From contig NZ_JARULD010000002.1 of the NCBI RefSeq assembly GCF_029688735.1, positions 496,001 to 560,000 on the forward strand: a DNA stretch of 64,000 bases, written 5' to 3'. The position numbers were made by a program, and so were the translations under genes. The notes under the pieces were generated by a model. It ran no database searches, had not been told where the DNA came from, and was given only the letters and a program-made list of their open reading frames with translations. Positions 36,595-44,696 of the stretch are shown one piece after another. Each line of letters starts with the position of its first letter. Within the stretch, counting starts at the first letter, position 1. Origin of the DNA: Qipengyuania flavescens (lineage in GTDB: Bacteria; Pseudomonadota; Alphaproteobacteria; Sphingomonadales; Sphingomonadaceae).

Positions 36595-36860
36595 GCTTCC
36601 CGCTCCTGCCCCTTGCGGCCCGTGCGGATGGCCTTGGCGATACCGACCAGGGCGATGGCGGCCCAAAAGCCTTCGAGCACCAGGCTTGGCCAATTGGTGT
36701 GGACCAAGAGCGATATGGTGAGCAAGCCTGCGCCAGTGAGGTTGGTGCCGTGCAGGACGAAGGGGTTCGGCGCCTCTTTCAGCGTGAGATAGGCGTAGGC
36801 GCCGATGATACACGCGGTGCCGATGAAGCCGATGAAGGAATAGATATCGAGGTCGGTCAC
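36591..36860 (-). CDS. CBU_0592-like small membrane protein
   Basis: An 89-residue protein with three hydrophobic helices (IYSFIGFIGTACIIGAYAYL, LHGTNLTGAGLLTISLLVH, LVLEGFWAAIALVGIAKAI). This resembles the small CBU_0592-type membrane family of unknown function. It starts at GTG 36860 overlapping the aroA stop (GTGA) and its stop overlaps the cmk ATG, so it is translationally locked between two essential genes. Confidence 0.75.
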   Translation of the reverse strand: MTDLDIYSFIGFIGTACIIGAYAYLTLKEAPNPFVLHGTNLTGAGLLTISLLVHTNWPSLVLEGFWAAIALVGIAKAIRTGRKGQEREA

Positions 36861-38164
36861 CCCGCGGCCTCCGAGAGCAGGTCGATGAAGTTCGGAAAAC
36901 TCGTCGCGATGGGTTCGGTGCTGTCGATTTCGACGCCATTGTCGCTCGCAAGGCCGGCAACCGCCATGCTCATGGCGATACGGTGATCGAGATGTGTGGT
37001 CACAGGGCCGCTGCCGGAAAGGGGTTTGCCGCCGCTTCCCTTGATGAGCAGGCCATCCTCCCGCTCCTGCAAATCGCTACCGCAGCTTGTCAGCGCCGCA
37101 GCCATAGCGGAGAGCCGGTCGCTTTCCTTGACGCGCAATTCTTCGAGGCCGCTCGTGACGGTCGTCCCTTCCGCCAGCGCGGCGGCGACGAACAGCGCCG
37201 GAAATTCGTCGATCATGCTCGGCGCGATGGCCGGATCGACTTGGACGCCTTTCAGCAGCGCGTGGCGCACCCGCAGGTCCGCGACCGGTTCGCCGCCGAC
37301 TTCTCGTTCGTGGAGATAGTCGATATTTGCGCCCATTTGCTCGAGGACGCGAAAGATGCCGTTCCGCGTCGGGTTGAGGCCGATGTTCTCGATGACGAGA
37401 TCGCTGCCGGGCACGATGCTGGCCGCGACGGCGAAGAAAGCGGCGGATGACGGATCACCCGGGACGACGATGTCGCACGGGGTTATGTCGACCGGACCGG
37501 TCACCGAGATGCGCTTCTCGCCGTCCACCTCCTCGACCTGCACATCGACACCGAAGCCGCGCAGCATGCACTCGGTGTGGTCGCGCGTCGGGACCGGTTC
37601 GATCACCGTGGTCGTGCCGGGTGTATTGAGGCCCGCCAGCAGCACTGCGCTCTTCACCTGCGCGCTGGCGACCGGGAGGCGATACTCGATCGGGACGGCG
37701 GGCTGCATGCCCTCCATCATCAGCGGCAGCGTGCCGCCGGGCGAGGGCGTGAAACTCGCGCCCATCATCGAGAGCGGATCGATGACGCGGCCCATCGGGC
37801 GCTTCGAAAGGCTGCCGTCGCCGGTAAAGGCGGCGGTGATCCCGTGGCTGGCGACGAGGCCCATCAGCAGCCGCGTCGAGGTGCCCGAATTGCCCATGTC
37901 GAGCGCCTGTTCGGGTTGCAGCAGCGTGCCGATCCCGACGCCGTCGACCACCCAGTCTTCGCCGTCGCGCTCAATTGTCGCGCCCATTGCGCGCAGGGCG
38001 GCGGCGGTGGCGAGCACGTCCTCGCCCTCCAGCAGGCCAGAAATGCGGCTGCGCCCGACGGCCAGCGCGCCGAACATCAGCGCGCGGTGGCTGATCGACT
38101 TGTCGCCCGGCACGCGGATGCGGCCGGTCAGCGGGCCCGAAGGCATGAAGCGGTGGGCAGTCAC
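36857..38164 (-). CDS. aroA: 3-phosphoshikimate 1-carboxyvinyltransferase (EPSP synthase, class II)
   Basis: Sixth step of the shikimate pathway. Signatures: GDKSISHRALMFGALAVG (PEP/S3P binding), MASAQVKSAVLLAGLNTPG-like region, PTRDHTECMLRGFG, ELRVKESDRLSAMA and THLDHRIAMSMAVAGL. These are closest to the CP4-like class II enzymes of alphaproteobacteria. In the loop where CP4 has Asn-Ala-Ala-Thr this protein has NSGT, so a Gly replaces the Ala linked to glyphosate tolerance in CP4. Start taken as GTG 38164, with an ATG at 38146 as alternative. 435 residues. Confidence 0.93.
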   Translation of the reverse strand: MTAHRFMPSGPLTGRIRVPGDKSISHRALMFGALAVGRSRISGLLEGEDVLATAAALRAMGATIERDGEDWVVDGVGIGTLLQPEQALDMGNSGTSTRLLMGLVASHGITAAFTGDGSLSKRPMGRVIDPLSMMGASFTPSPGGTLPLMMEGMQPAVPIEYRLPVASAQVKSAVLLAGLNTPGTTTVIEPVPTRDHTECMLRGFGVDVQVEEVDGEKRISVTGPVDITPCDIVVPGDPSSAAFFAVAASIVPGSDLVIENIGLNPTRNGIFRVLEQMGANIDYLHEREVGGEPVADLRVRHALLKGVQVDPAIAPSMIDEFPALFVAAALAEGTTVTSGLEELRVKESDRLSAMAAALTSCGSDLQEREDGLLIKGSGGKPLSGSGPVTTHLDHRIAMSMAVAGLASDNGVEIDSTEPIATSFPNFIDLLSEAAG

Positions 38165-38321
38165 GAATGCGTATCCATATGAAGGCGGCGCTTTGACAGC
38201 GCATACCTGTTCTGGCAAGGCGCGCGCGCTGTTGATTCCTGCCCAGCAGGTACCCATCAATACATATACGAATTCACGGCCTCCGCGCAGCGGCGAGGGG
38301 GCGGCAATCCAAGGATTACAC

Positions 38322-38666
38322 ATGGTCAAACCTGAATGGGGCACCAAGCGGACCTGCCCGAATTGCGGCACCCGCTTCTACGATCTGAACAAGGACGATC
38401 CCGTCACCTGCATCGAATGCGGTGAAGAGTGGACGCCCGAACCCGTGCTCAAGTCCAAGCAGCCGATCCTCGCCGAGGAAGAGAAGAAGGACAAGAAGGG
38501 CGAGGCCGACAGCGATCTGGGCGGCGACGATGATGATGACGATCTGGACATCGACATCGACGAGGACGACGATTCGCCCGACAACGAAGTCGACCTCGGC
38601 GGCGACGACGATCTCGGCGTCGAAACCAAGTCCAAGGGCGACGACGACGACGCGGATGAAAGCTGA
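38322..38666 (+). CDS. FYDLN acidic protein (TIGR02300 family)
   Basis: The N-terminus KPEWGTKRTCPNCGTRFYDLNKDDPVTCIECG carries a four-Cys zinc-ribbon-like knuckle with the family's FYDLN signature. The second half is almost wholly Asp, Glu, Lys and Ser, giving a very acidic 114-residue protein. The family is nearly restricted to alphaproteobacteria and its function is unknown. Divergent from aroA with about 157 bases between the starts. Confidence 0.9.
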   Translation: MVKPEWGTKRTCPNCGTRFYDLNKDDPVTCIECGEEWTPEPVLKSKQPILAEEEKKDKKGEADSDLGGDDDDDDLDIDIDEDDDSPDNEVDLGGDDDLGVETKSKGDDDDADES

Positions 38667-38720
38667 ATTAGCTGTTGCAATGCGGGGAGCCTCTTTATAA
38701 AGGGCGCTTCCCGCAAGGGT

Positions 38721-38746
38721 GACATGCCTCCCAGGGCATGTCTTTC
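38721..38746 (+). terminator. Putative terminator before tRNA-Ala
   Basis: GACATGCC (38721-38728) pairs with GGCATGTC (38735-38742), loop TCCCAG, followed by TTTCG. It lies between the FYDLN gene and the tRNA. The T tract is short. Confidence 0.55.
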
Positions 38747-38756
38747 GAAATGGCTC

Positions 38757-38832
<76 letters not shown>

Positions 38833-39018
38833 TTTCACCGTCTGTTGGCCCGTAGTGGCCTATAAACGGAAAATCCGCAGTCGGGGTTTGATGGTAGCAG
38901 GTCGTGGCGACGGCTGCGGCTTGCTTCCACCACACCCGGGCAAACAGTTTGGGTTTCATCGGGGAATTCCCCACGCTGGCCGACGAGTTCTCGTCCGCCG
39001 GCGATTTTTGCGTTTAAT

Positions 39019-39036
39019 CCAATGGGTGACCATTGG
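39019..39036 (+). promoter_or_regulatory. ffh: GTGA-capped hairpin touching the ffh ribosome binding site
   Basis: A perfect 7-bp stem CCAATGG/CCATTGG closed by GTGA, a GNRA-type tetraloop, ends at 39036. The Shine-Dalgarno AAGGAGAA starts at the very next base (39037-39044), 6 bases before the ATG. The hairpin may control ribosome access to ffh or protect the mRNA end. This is inference from position. Confidence 0.5.
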
Positions 39037-39050
39037 AAGGAGAAGTAGGC

Positions 39051-40547
39051 ATGTTCGACAGTCTGTCCGACCGCCTCGGCAATGTTTTCGACCGCCTGAA
39101 AGGGCGCGGCGCGCTGAGCGAAGGCGACGTGCGCGAGGCGATGCGCGAAATCCGTATCGCGCTGCTCGAAGCCGACGTCGCGCTGCCGGTGGTGCGCCGC
39201 TTCATCGATGCGGTCACCGAAAAGGCCATCGGCTCGGACGTCCTGAAATCGGTCACGCCCGGCCAGCAGGTCGTCAAGATCGTCGACGACGAGCTTACCG
39301 CGATGCTCGGCGGCGGCGAGGATGCCGATCCCATGGATCGCGAGCTCAACTTCAACGCCAAGCCCCCGGTCGTTATCATGATGGTCGGCCTGCAAGGTTC
39401 GGGTAAGACCACGACCACGGCCAAGCTCGGCAAGCTGATCCGTGAGAAGCACGGCAAGAAAGCGCTGATGGCGTCGCTCGACGTCAATCGCCCGGCTGCG
39501 CAGGAACAGCTCAAGGTGCTGGGTGAACAGGTCGATGTCGCGACGCTGCCGATCGTCGAGGGCCAGCAGCCGGTCGACATCGCTCGCCGCGCGATGGACA
39601 GCGCCAAGCTGCAGAGCGCCGACGTGCTGCTCCTCGACACCGCGGGCCGCCTGCATGTCGACGAAGCGCTCATGGCCGAGATGAAGGCGATCGCCGGCGT
39701 CTCCGCGCCGACCGAAGTGCTGCTGGTTGTCGACAGTCTGACCGGCCAGGACGCGGTCAACGTCGCGCAGAGCTTTACCGGCGAAGTGCCGCTGACCGGC
39801 GTGGTGCTGACCCGCATGGACGGCGATGCCCGCGGCGGTGCGGCGCTTTCCATGCGCTATGTCACCGGCAAGCCGATCAAGTTTGCGGGCACGGGCGAGA
39901 AGCTTGACGCGATCGAGGCCTTCGATCCCAAGCGCGTCGCCGGCCGCATCCTCGGCATGGGCGATGTCGTATCGCTGGTCGAAAAGGCCGCGGCGACGAT
40001 CAAACAGGACGAGGCCGAAGCGCTCGCCAAGAAAATGGCGAAGGGTCAGTTCGACCTCGACGACCTGCGCATGCAGCTGAAGCAGATGCAGAACATGGGC
40101 GGCCTCGGCATGCTGGCGGGCATGATGCCTGGCATGAAGAAAGCCAAGGCGGCGATGGCGGCATCGAGCATGGACGACCGTGTGCTGCTGCATATGGACG
40201 CGATCATCGGCTCGATGACTGCGAAGGAGCGCAAGAACCCCGCGCTGATGAACGCCAAGCGCAAGAAGCGCGTGGCTGCAGGTTCGGGCACGCAGGTGCA
40301 GGACGTGAACAAGCTTCTGAAAATGCATCAGGAGATGTCCCGCGCCATGAAGCAGATCAAGAAAATGGGCGGCCTCAAGGGCCTCGGCGCGCTGTTCGGC
40401 GGCGGGGGCATGGGAGCCGCGATGCCGGGCCTCGGCGGCCCGGGCGGTGCGGCCGGCGGCCTTCCCGGAATGGGCGGCGGCAAGGGGCCGGGAGTCGATC
40501 CCTCCACGCTCCCGCCCGAACTCCGCGATCTCCTCGACAAGAAATAG
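39051..40547 (+). CDS. ffh: Signal recognition particle protein Ffh (SRP54)
   Basis: The GTPase that delivers nascent membrane proteins to the translocon with 4.5S RNA. The N domain (FDSLSDRLGNVFDRLKGRG) comes first. The G domain has GLQGSGKTTTTAKLG (about 108-122), DVNRPAAQEQL, LLDTAGRL and TRMDGDARGGAAL. The Met-rich M domain (KQMQNMGGLGMLAGMMPGM...) is followed by a Gly/Pro/Met-rich tail. A strong ribosome site supports ATG 39051. 498 residues. Confidence 0.98.
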   Translation: MFDSLSDRLGNVFDRLKGRGALSEGDVREAMREIRIALLEADVALPVVRRFIDAVTEKAIGSDVLKSVTPGQQVVKIVDDELTAMLGGGEDADPMDRELNFNAKPPVVIMMVGLQGSGKTTTTAKLGKLIREKHGKKALMASLDVNRPAAQEQLKVLGEQVDVATLPIVEGQQPVDIARRAMDSAKLQSADVLLLDTAGRLHVDEALMAEMKAIAGVSAPTEVLLVVDSLTGQDAVNVAQSFTGEVPLTGVVLTRMDGDARGGAALSMRYVTGKPIKFAGTGEKLDAIEAFDPKRVAGRILGMGDVVSLVEKAAATIKQDEAEALAKKMAKGQFDLDDLRMQLKQMQNMGGLGMLAGMMPGMKKAKAAMAASSMDDRVLLHMDAIIGSMTAKERKNPALMNAKRKKRVAAGSGTQVQDVNKLLKMHQEMSRAMKQIKKMGGLKGLGALFGGGGMGAAMPGLGGPGGAAGGLPGMGGGKGPGVDPSTLPPELRDLLDKK

Positions 40548-40581
40548 ATTTCAGACGTTTACATTCGAAAGGTAATATCAA

Positions 40582-41061
40582 ATGGCAGTTGCAATCCGTC
40601 TTTCCCGCGGCGGCGCGAAGAAGCGCCCCTACTACCGCATCGTCGTTGCCGACTCGCGTGCTGCGCGTGACGGCAAGTATCTCGAGCAGATCGGCACCTA
40701 CAACCCGATGCTGCCGAAGGATTCGGGCGAGCGCGTGAAGCTCAACGAAGACCGCGCCCGCCACTGGCTGAGCGTCGGCGCCACGCCGAGCGATCGCGTC
40801 CACCGCTTCCTCGATGCCGCCGGCATCCTCGAGCGCGCGCCGAAGAACAACCCGAAGAAGGGCGAGCCGGGCGAAGCCGCCAAGGAACGCGCCGAGGAAA
40901 AGGCCGCCAAGGAAGCCGAAGCCGCTGAAGCCGCCAAGGCTGCCGAAGAAGAAGCCAACGCTCCTGCTGAAGAAGCAGCAACCGAAGACGCCGCTGCCGA
41001 AGACGGTGCCGCTGCGGACGCTGCGGAAACCGCCGACGAAGCCGAAGAAAAGGCCGAGTAA
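40582..41061 (+). CDS. rpsP: 30S ribosomal protein S16 with long acidic tail
   Basis: The first 80 residues are a normal S16 ([43 protein letters not shown]). The remaining 75 or so are a low-complexity tail of Ala, Glu, Lys and Asp, nearly doubling the usual length of about 80-90. Such extensions occur in other alphaproteobacteria. rimM follows 9 bases later. Confidence 0.97.
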   Translation: MAVAIRLSRGGAKKRPYYRIVVADSRAARDGKYLEQIGTYNPMLPKDSGERVKLNEDRARHWLSVGATPSDRVHRFLDAAGILERAPKNNPKKGEPGEAAKERAEEKAAKEAEAAEAAKAAEEEANAPAEEAATEDAAAEDGAAADAAETADEAEEKAE

Positions 41062-41070
41062 GCCACTTCG

Positions 41071-41556
41071 ATGCCGGACAAGCCCCTCACGCTCGCCGCC
41101 GTCACCGGCGCGCATGGCGTGGCGGGCGAAGTCCGCCTGAAGCTGCTGGGCGAGGGGCTCGATGCCCTGAAAGCTCACAAGAGCTTCAACGACGGCGCCC
41201 TGACACTGTCGAAGGTCCGCTCCGACAACAAGGGCGGTGCCATCGCGCGCTTTGCCGAGGTCCGGGACCGGACCGCGGCGGAAGCGTTGCGGGGCACCGC
41301 CCTTTGCGTGCCGCGCGAAGCGCTGCCGGAGCTGGACGAGGGCGAGTTCTACTTCTCCGACCTCGTCGGCCTCGCCGTCGTCACCGATACGGGCGAAGCG
41401 GTCGGCACGGTCTGCGCAGTCGAGAATTTCGGCGCGACGGATATCGTCGAGATAGAGAAGCCCGACGGCAAGAAATTCATGGTTCCGCTGACCAAGCAGG
41501 CCGTGCCCGGCTGGGATCATCTTACGCTGACGATCAATCCGGACTTCATGGATTAG
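41071..41556 (+). CDS. rimM: Ribosome maturation factor RimM
   Basis: Binds S19 and helps mature the 30S head. It has the N-terminal RimM barrel (LTLAAVTGAHGVAGEVRLKLLGE) and the PRC-barrel half with ELDEGEFYFSDLVGLAV, GTVCAVENFGATDIVEI and a C-terminal FMVPLTKQAVPGWD. 161 residues. In most bacteria trmD follows; here a lipoprotein gene does. Confidence 0.96.
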   Translation: MPDKPLTLAAVTGAHGVAGEVRLKLLGEGLDALKAHKSFNDGALTLSKVRSDNKGGAIARFAEVRDRTAAEALRGTALCVPREALPELDEGEFYFSDLVGLAVVTDTGEAVGTVCAVENFGATDIVEIEKPDGKKFMVPLTKQAVPGWDHLTLTINPDFMD

Positions 41557-41589
41557 GAACATCCACGGTTGGCGTGTCGTTGAAACGGC

Positions 41590-42324
41590 ATGACGACGAC
41601 ACCCGGATTGCAGAGCATTCTCGCTATCGCAGCGTCCCTTTCCCTCGCAGCCTGCAGCGGCGCGGGCGAACCGGATCCGGCGTCTGCCCCTGACAAAAAT
41701 GATTATACCGGCAATCCGGCCGCCGGCACCCGGCCGTCGGGCCAACCGGCGCTCGTGACCAAACAGGGCCGCATCGGTGACGGGGTCGAATGCGCGACCC
41801 TGACCACTCCAGACGGCGAACTCTGGTCGTTCACAATGGGCGACGCCGATTTCTCAGCGGGCGACTATGTGTCCATTACGGGCGAAATTGCCGATGCCAG
41901 CTTCTGCCAGCAGGGGCAGGGGACGCTTATCGTTCAGGACATAAGAAAGGCCGAGCCTCCTGCGCGCGACCGCGATCCGGCGAGGGCTGGCGGAATTGCG
42001 CTGACCGCCGACTATCTCACCGGAGAGTGGGTCGCCAAGGGCGTCGACGCGGATTGCGTCCGTCCGGATTTCGCCATCCGTGAAAGTCCGGGCGCGCTGG
42101 TCCTCGAGGCGGAGATCGAAGGGCATGACAATGATGCGGCGATCATTCTCGGTAACTACCCCCGGCTCGATCTGGACGAGCCGCGGCAGGACCTGCCGAT
42201 GGAAGCGCGCGGACCTGACGGTGTCGCGATCCTGCGCCCGGCGACCGACGCAGCCTACGATCCCCTGACGATCGGCTCCGCAACGATAGCGGGTGATGGC
42301 GTCGTCTTCGTCAGATGCGGTTAG
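41590..42324 (+). CDS. Lipoprotein inserted after rimM
   Basis: A 244-residue lipoprotein (signal [13 protein letters not shown], Cys about residue 22), not firmly recognised. The first half has a small beta domain ([24 protein letters not shown], then [23 protein letters not shown]), OB-fold-like and reminiscent of DUF5818-type proteins. The second half contains two further Cys (DADCVRPDF and the C-terminal FVRCG). The stop overlaps by 4 bases that of the convergent reductase gene. It interrupts the conserved rpsP-rimM-trmD-rplS order. Confidence 0.75.
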   Translation: MTTTPGLQSILAIAASLSLAACSGAGEPDPASAPDKNDYTGNPAAGTRPSGQPALVTKQGRIGDGVECATLTTPDGELWSFTMGDADFSAGDYVSITGEIADASFCQQGQGTLIVQDIRKAEPPARDRDPARAGGIALTADYLTGEWVAKGVDADCVRPDFAIRESPGALVLEAEIEGHDNDAAIILGNYPRLDLDEPRQDLPMEARGPDGVAILRPATDAAYDPLTIGSATIAGDGVVFVRCG

Positions 42325-43235
42325 CGCCGGAGCGGCTTTTCGTCGGCGAGATGATTGCGGATCGTCGTCGCGGCGACGCCGGCCTGACCCATCGCGTGGC
42401 TGATCTGGTCGAGGCCGAGGACGACATCCCCGGCGGCGAAGAGGCCTGGTACGCTGGTTTCCATGTGATCGCCGACGATGATGCAGTCCTTGTCGGTCAC
42501 TTCCGCGCCGCATGATTTCGCCAGGCCCGAGCGAACGACAGAGCCGAGGGCAGGGTAGATGGAATCGAATTCCATGCGCCCCTGTGAAGTCTCCACCGCA
42601 AATTTGTCGCCTGCGATTTCGAAGCCGCCACACGGCCCCGCCACACGCGCGATCCCGGCGTCGTCCAGCGCGGCGGAGCATTCGTCCGACAAGTCGTGGT
42701 CCCCATGAGGAGAGATCAGCGTCAGGTCGGCAGTGTAACCGCGCAGGAATTGTGCTTCTGCGGTGCCGTGCTCGCCCGTGCCGATAACGCCGACCCGCTT
42801 GTCGGTGACTTCGTAGCCGTCGCAGACCGGGCAGTAGCGAATGAGGCCGCGTGCCAGCGCTTCGTCGTGCAGCTGGTCGTCGATGCCCTCGGGTCGGTTG
42901 TTGACCACGCCGGTCGCCAGCAGGACGGAGCGCGCGCGATAGGTCTCGTCGTCGCAGGTGACGATGAAGGTGTCGCCGTCCTTCGCCAGATCGGTGACGC
43001 GCTTCGGCTCACGCCGTGCTCCGTATTTCGCCGCCTGTTCTCGCATGCGGTCGAGCAGATCCTCGCCGTGGATGCCGTCGGGAAAGCCGGCGTGATTGTG
43101 GCTCGTCGGAATCCAGCTCGCGCGGCTGGTGCCGCAATCGAACATGCGTATCGAAAGGTGGTAGCGCGCGAGATAGATCGCGGCAGTCAACCCGGCCGGG
43201 CCAGCGCCCACGATAATGCAATCGTCCACATCCAT
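42321..43235 (-). CDS. Thioredoxin-reductase-like FAD/NAD(P) oxidoreductase
   Basis: A two-dinucleotide-domain flavoprotein: FAD motif [19 protein letters not shown] (6-24), then the redox pair in [11 protein letters not shown] at the position of CATC in thioredoxin reductase, then the NAD(P) motif [13 protein letters not shown], and a C-terminal [26 protein letters not shown] segment. The Cys pair implies a disulfide substrate, but the partner is unknown; standard TrxB differs enough that I give no gene symbol. ATG 43235 chosen. Only 44 bases separate its start from the divergent trmD. 304 residues. Confidence 0.87.
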   Translation of the reverse strand: MDVDDCIIVGAGPAGLTAAIYLARYHLSIRMFDCGTSRASWIPTSHNHAGFPDGIHGEDLLDRMREQAAKYGARREPKRVTDLAKDGDTFIVTCDDETYRARSVLLATGVVNNRPEGIDDQLHDEALARGLIRYCPVCDGYEVTDKRVGVIGTGEHGTAEAQFLRGYTADLTLISPHGDHDLSDECSAALDDAGIARVAGPCGGFEIAGDKFAVETSQGRMEFDSIYPALGSVVRSGLAKSCGAEVTDKDCIIVGDHMETSVPGLFAAGDVVLGLDQISHAMGQAGVAATTIRNHLADEKPLRR

Positions 43236-43279
43236 GCAGCCGCAACGCGCGGGATGGCAAATCGGTGCCCGCGGGGCTA

Positions 43280-44017
43280 ATGGCTCGCCCAATGACTTTC
43301 GCCGCCACCATCCTGACCCTCTATCCCGAGATGTTTCCCGGACCGCTGGGCGTGTCGCTGGCGGGCAAGGCGCTCGAACGGGGGGACTGGTCGTGCGAGA
43401 CCGTCCAGATCCGCGATTTTGCCACGGACAAGCATCGCACGGTCGACGACACGCCCGCGGGCGGCGGGGCAGGCATGGTGTTGAAGGCGGATGTGCTGGG
43501 GCGGGCTATCCAAAGCGTTGGCGAGGGCAGGCCCATTCTCGCCATGACGCCGCGTGGGAAACCTATCACTCAGCAACGCATTCGCGAGATCGCCTCCGGC
43601 CCCGGCGTCGCCATCGTCTGCGGCCGGTTCGAGGGCTTCGACGAGCGCCTGTTCGAGCACTATCCGCAGATCGAGCAGGTCAGCTTGGCCGATATCGTGC
43701 TATCCGGCGGAGAGCCTGCCGCGCTGGCGATTCTCGACGCTTGCATTCGCCTGCTTCCCGGAGTAATGGGCGCGCCCGACAGCGGGCATGAGGAGTCGTT
43801 CGAGGACGGCCTCCTGGAATACCCGCAATATACCCGACCTCAGGAATGGGAAGGGCGCACGATCCCTGAAGTGCTGCGATCGGGGGATCATGCGAAAATC
43901 GCTGCATGGCGCAAGGCCAGGAGCGAGGAAGATACACGGTTACGCAGGCCGGACCTTTGGGAGCGTTACAGTGACGCTCGGGACCGACCTGCCTCTGGCG
44001 CGCGGCAAAAGAAGTAG
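43280..44017 (+). CDS. trmD: tRNA (guanine37-N1)-methyltransferase
   Basis: Methylates G37 next to the anticodon and prevents frameshifting. A SPOUT trefoil-knot enzyme: [68 protein letters not shown] (knot, SAM) and [15 protein letters not shown] with the catalytic Asp. ATG 43280 or ATG 43292 is the start. It is co-directional with rplS, 12 bases further on, but must have its own promoter because the upstream neighbour is divergent. 245 residues. Confidence 0.96.
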   Translation: MARPMTFAATILTLYPEMFPGPLGVSLAGKALERGDWSCETVQIRDFATDKHRTVDDTPAGGGAGMVLKADVLGRAIQSVGEGRPILAMTPRGKPITQQRIREIASGPGVAIVCGRFEGFDERLFEHYPQIEQVSLADIVLSGGEPAALAILDACIRLLPGVMGAPDSGHEESFEDGLLEYPQYTRPQEWEGRTIPEVLRSGDHAKIAAWRKARSEEDTRLRRPDLWERYSDARDRPASGARQKK

Positions 44018-44029
44018 GAAATACAGGCC

Positions 44030-44398
44030 ATGAACCTGATCCAGCAGCTCGAAGCCGAAGCGATCGAAAACCTCGGCAAGGACATTCCCGAATTCCGCGC
44101 AGGCGATACCGTCCGCGTCGGCGTGAAGGTCGTCGAAGGCACCCGCGAGCGTGTCCAGAATTTCGAAGGCGTCGTCATCGCCCGCTCCAACCGCGGCATG
44201 GGCAGCAACTTCACCGTCCGCAAGATGAGCTTCGGCGAAGGCGTGGAACGTGTGTTCCCGCTCTACAGCCCGATCGTTGACAGCATCACCGTGGTCCGCC
44301 GCGGCATCGTGCGTCGCGCGAAGCTCTACTACCTGCGTGGCCGCACCGGTAAGCGCGCCCGTATCGCCGAGCGTCGCGACAACGCGCCCAAGGCGTAA
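44030..44398 (+). CDS. rplS: 50S ribosomal protein L19
   Basis: Lies at the 30S-50S interface. Typical segments are [56 protein letters not shown] and [19 protein letters not shown]. 122 residues. It is the last gene of the trmD-rplS unit and is followed by a terminator. Confidence 0.98.
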   Translation: MNLIQQLEAEAIENLGKDIPEFRAGDTVRVGVKVVEGTRERVQNFEGVVIARSNRGMGSNFTVRKMSFGEGVERVFPLYSPIVDSITVVRRGIVRRAKLYYLRGRTGKRARIAERRDNAPKA

Positions 44399-44429
44399 GC
44401 GGGCCTCACCGCGAGCAGCGCAACGAATA

Positions 44430-44464
44430 AAGGGCGGCTCCCGATGTGGGTGCCGCCCTTTTGC
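44430..44464 (+). terminator. Terminator after rplS
   Basis: AAGGGCGGC (44430-44438) pairs with GCCGCCCTT (44452-44460), the inner loop can add a CCC/GGG stem, and TTTTGCG follows. It lies 31 bases after the rplS stop. Confidence 0.88.
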
Positions 44465-44696
44465 GTGGGGATCGTAAGAGGAGGCCGGACTTGGCCTCCC
44501 TTCGATATTGCCGCCGCGGGGCCTGTGAGCCGGAAATTCGGCCCCGCGACGTCCATGCCTGTGTGCCGCGCCACGTCTTAACGGGATTTAAGGAAGCGCG
44601 CTTAAGGCCAAATTAGGCATGGTTTGCAGGCGCATGGGGCTTGCGCCGATCTGCCGCGCTCGCCATCACCGGCGCCGGACTGCCGGGAGAGATCGA

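Noticed and set aside
38833..39018. Integration site remnant behind tRNA-Ala
   Set aside because: tRNA 3' ends are common attachment sites, but no direct repeat of the tRNA end or integrase gene is visible in the window.
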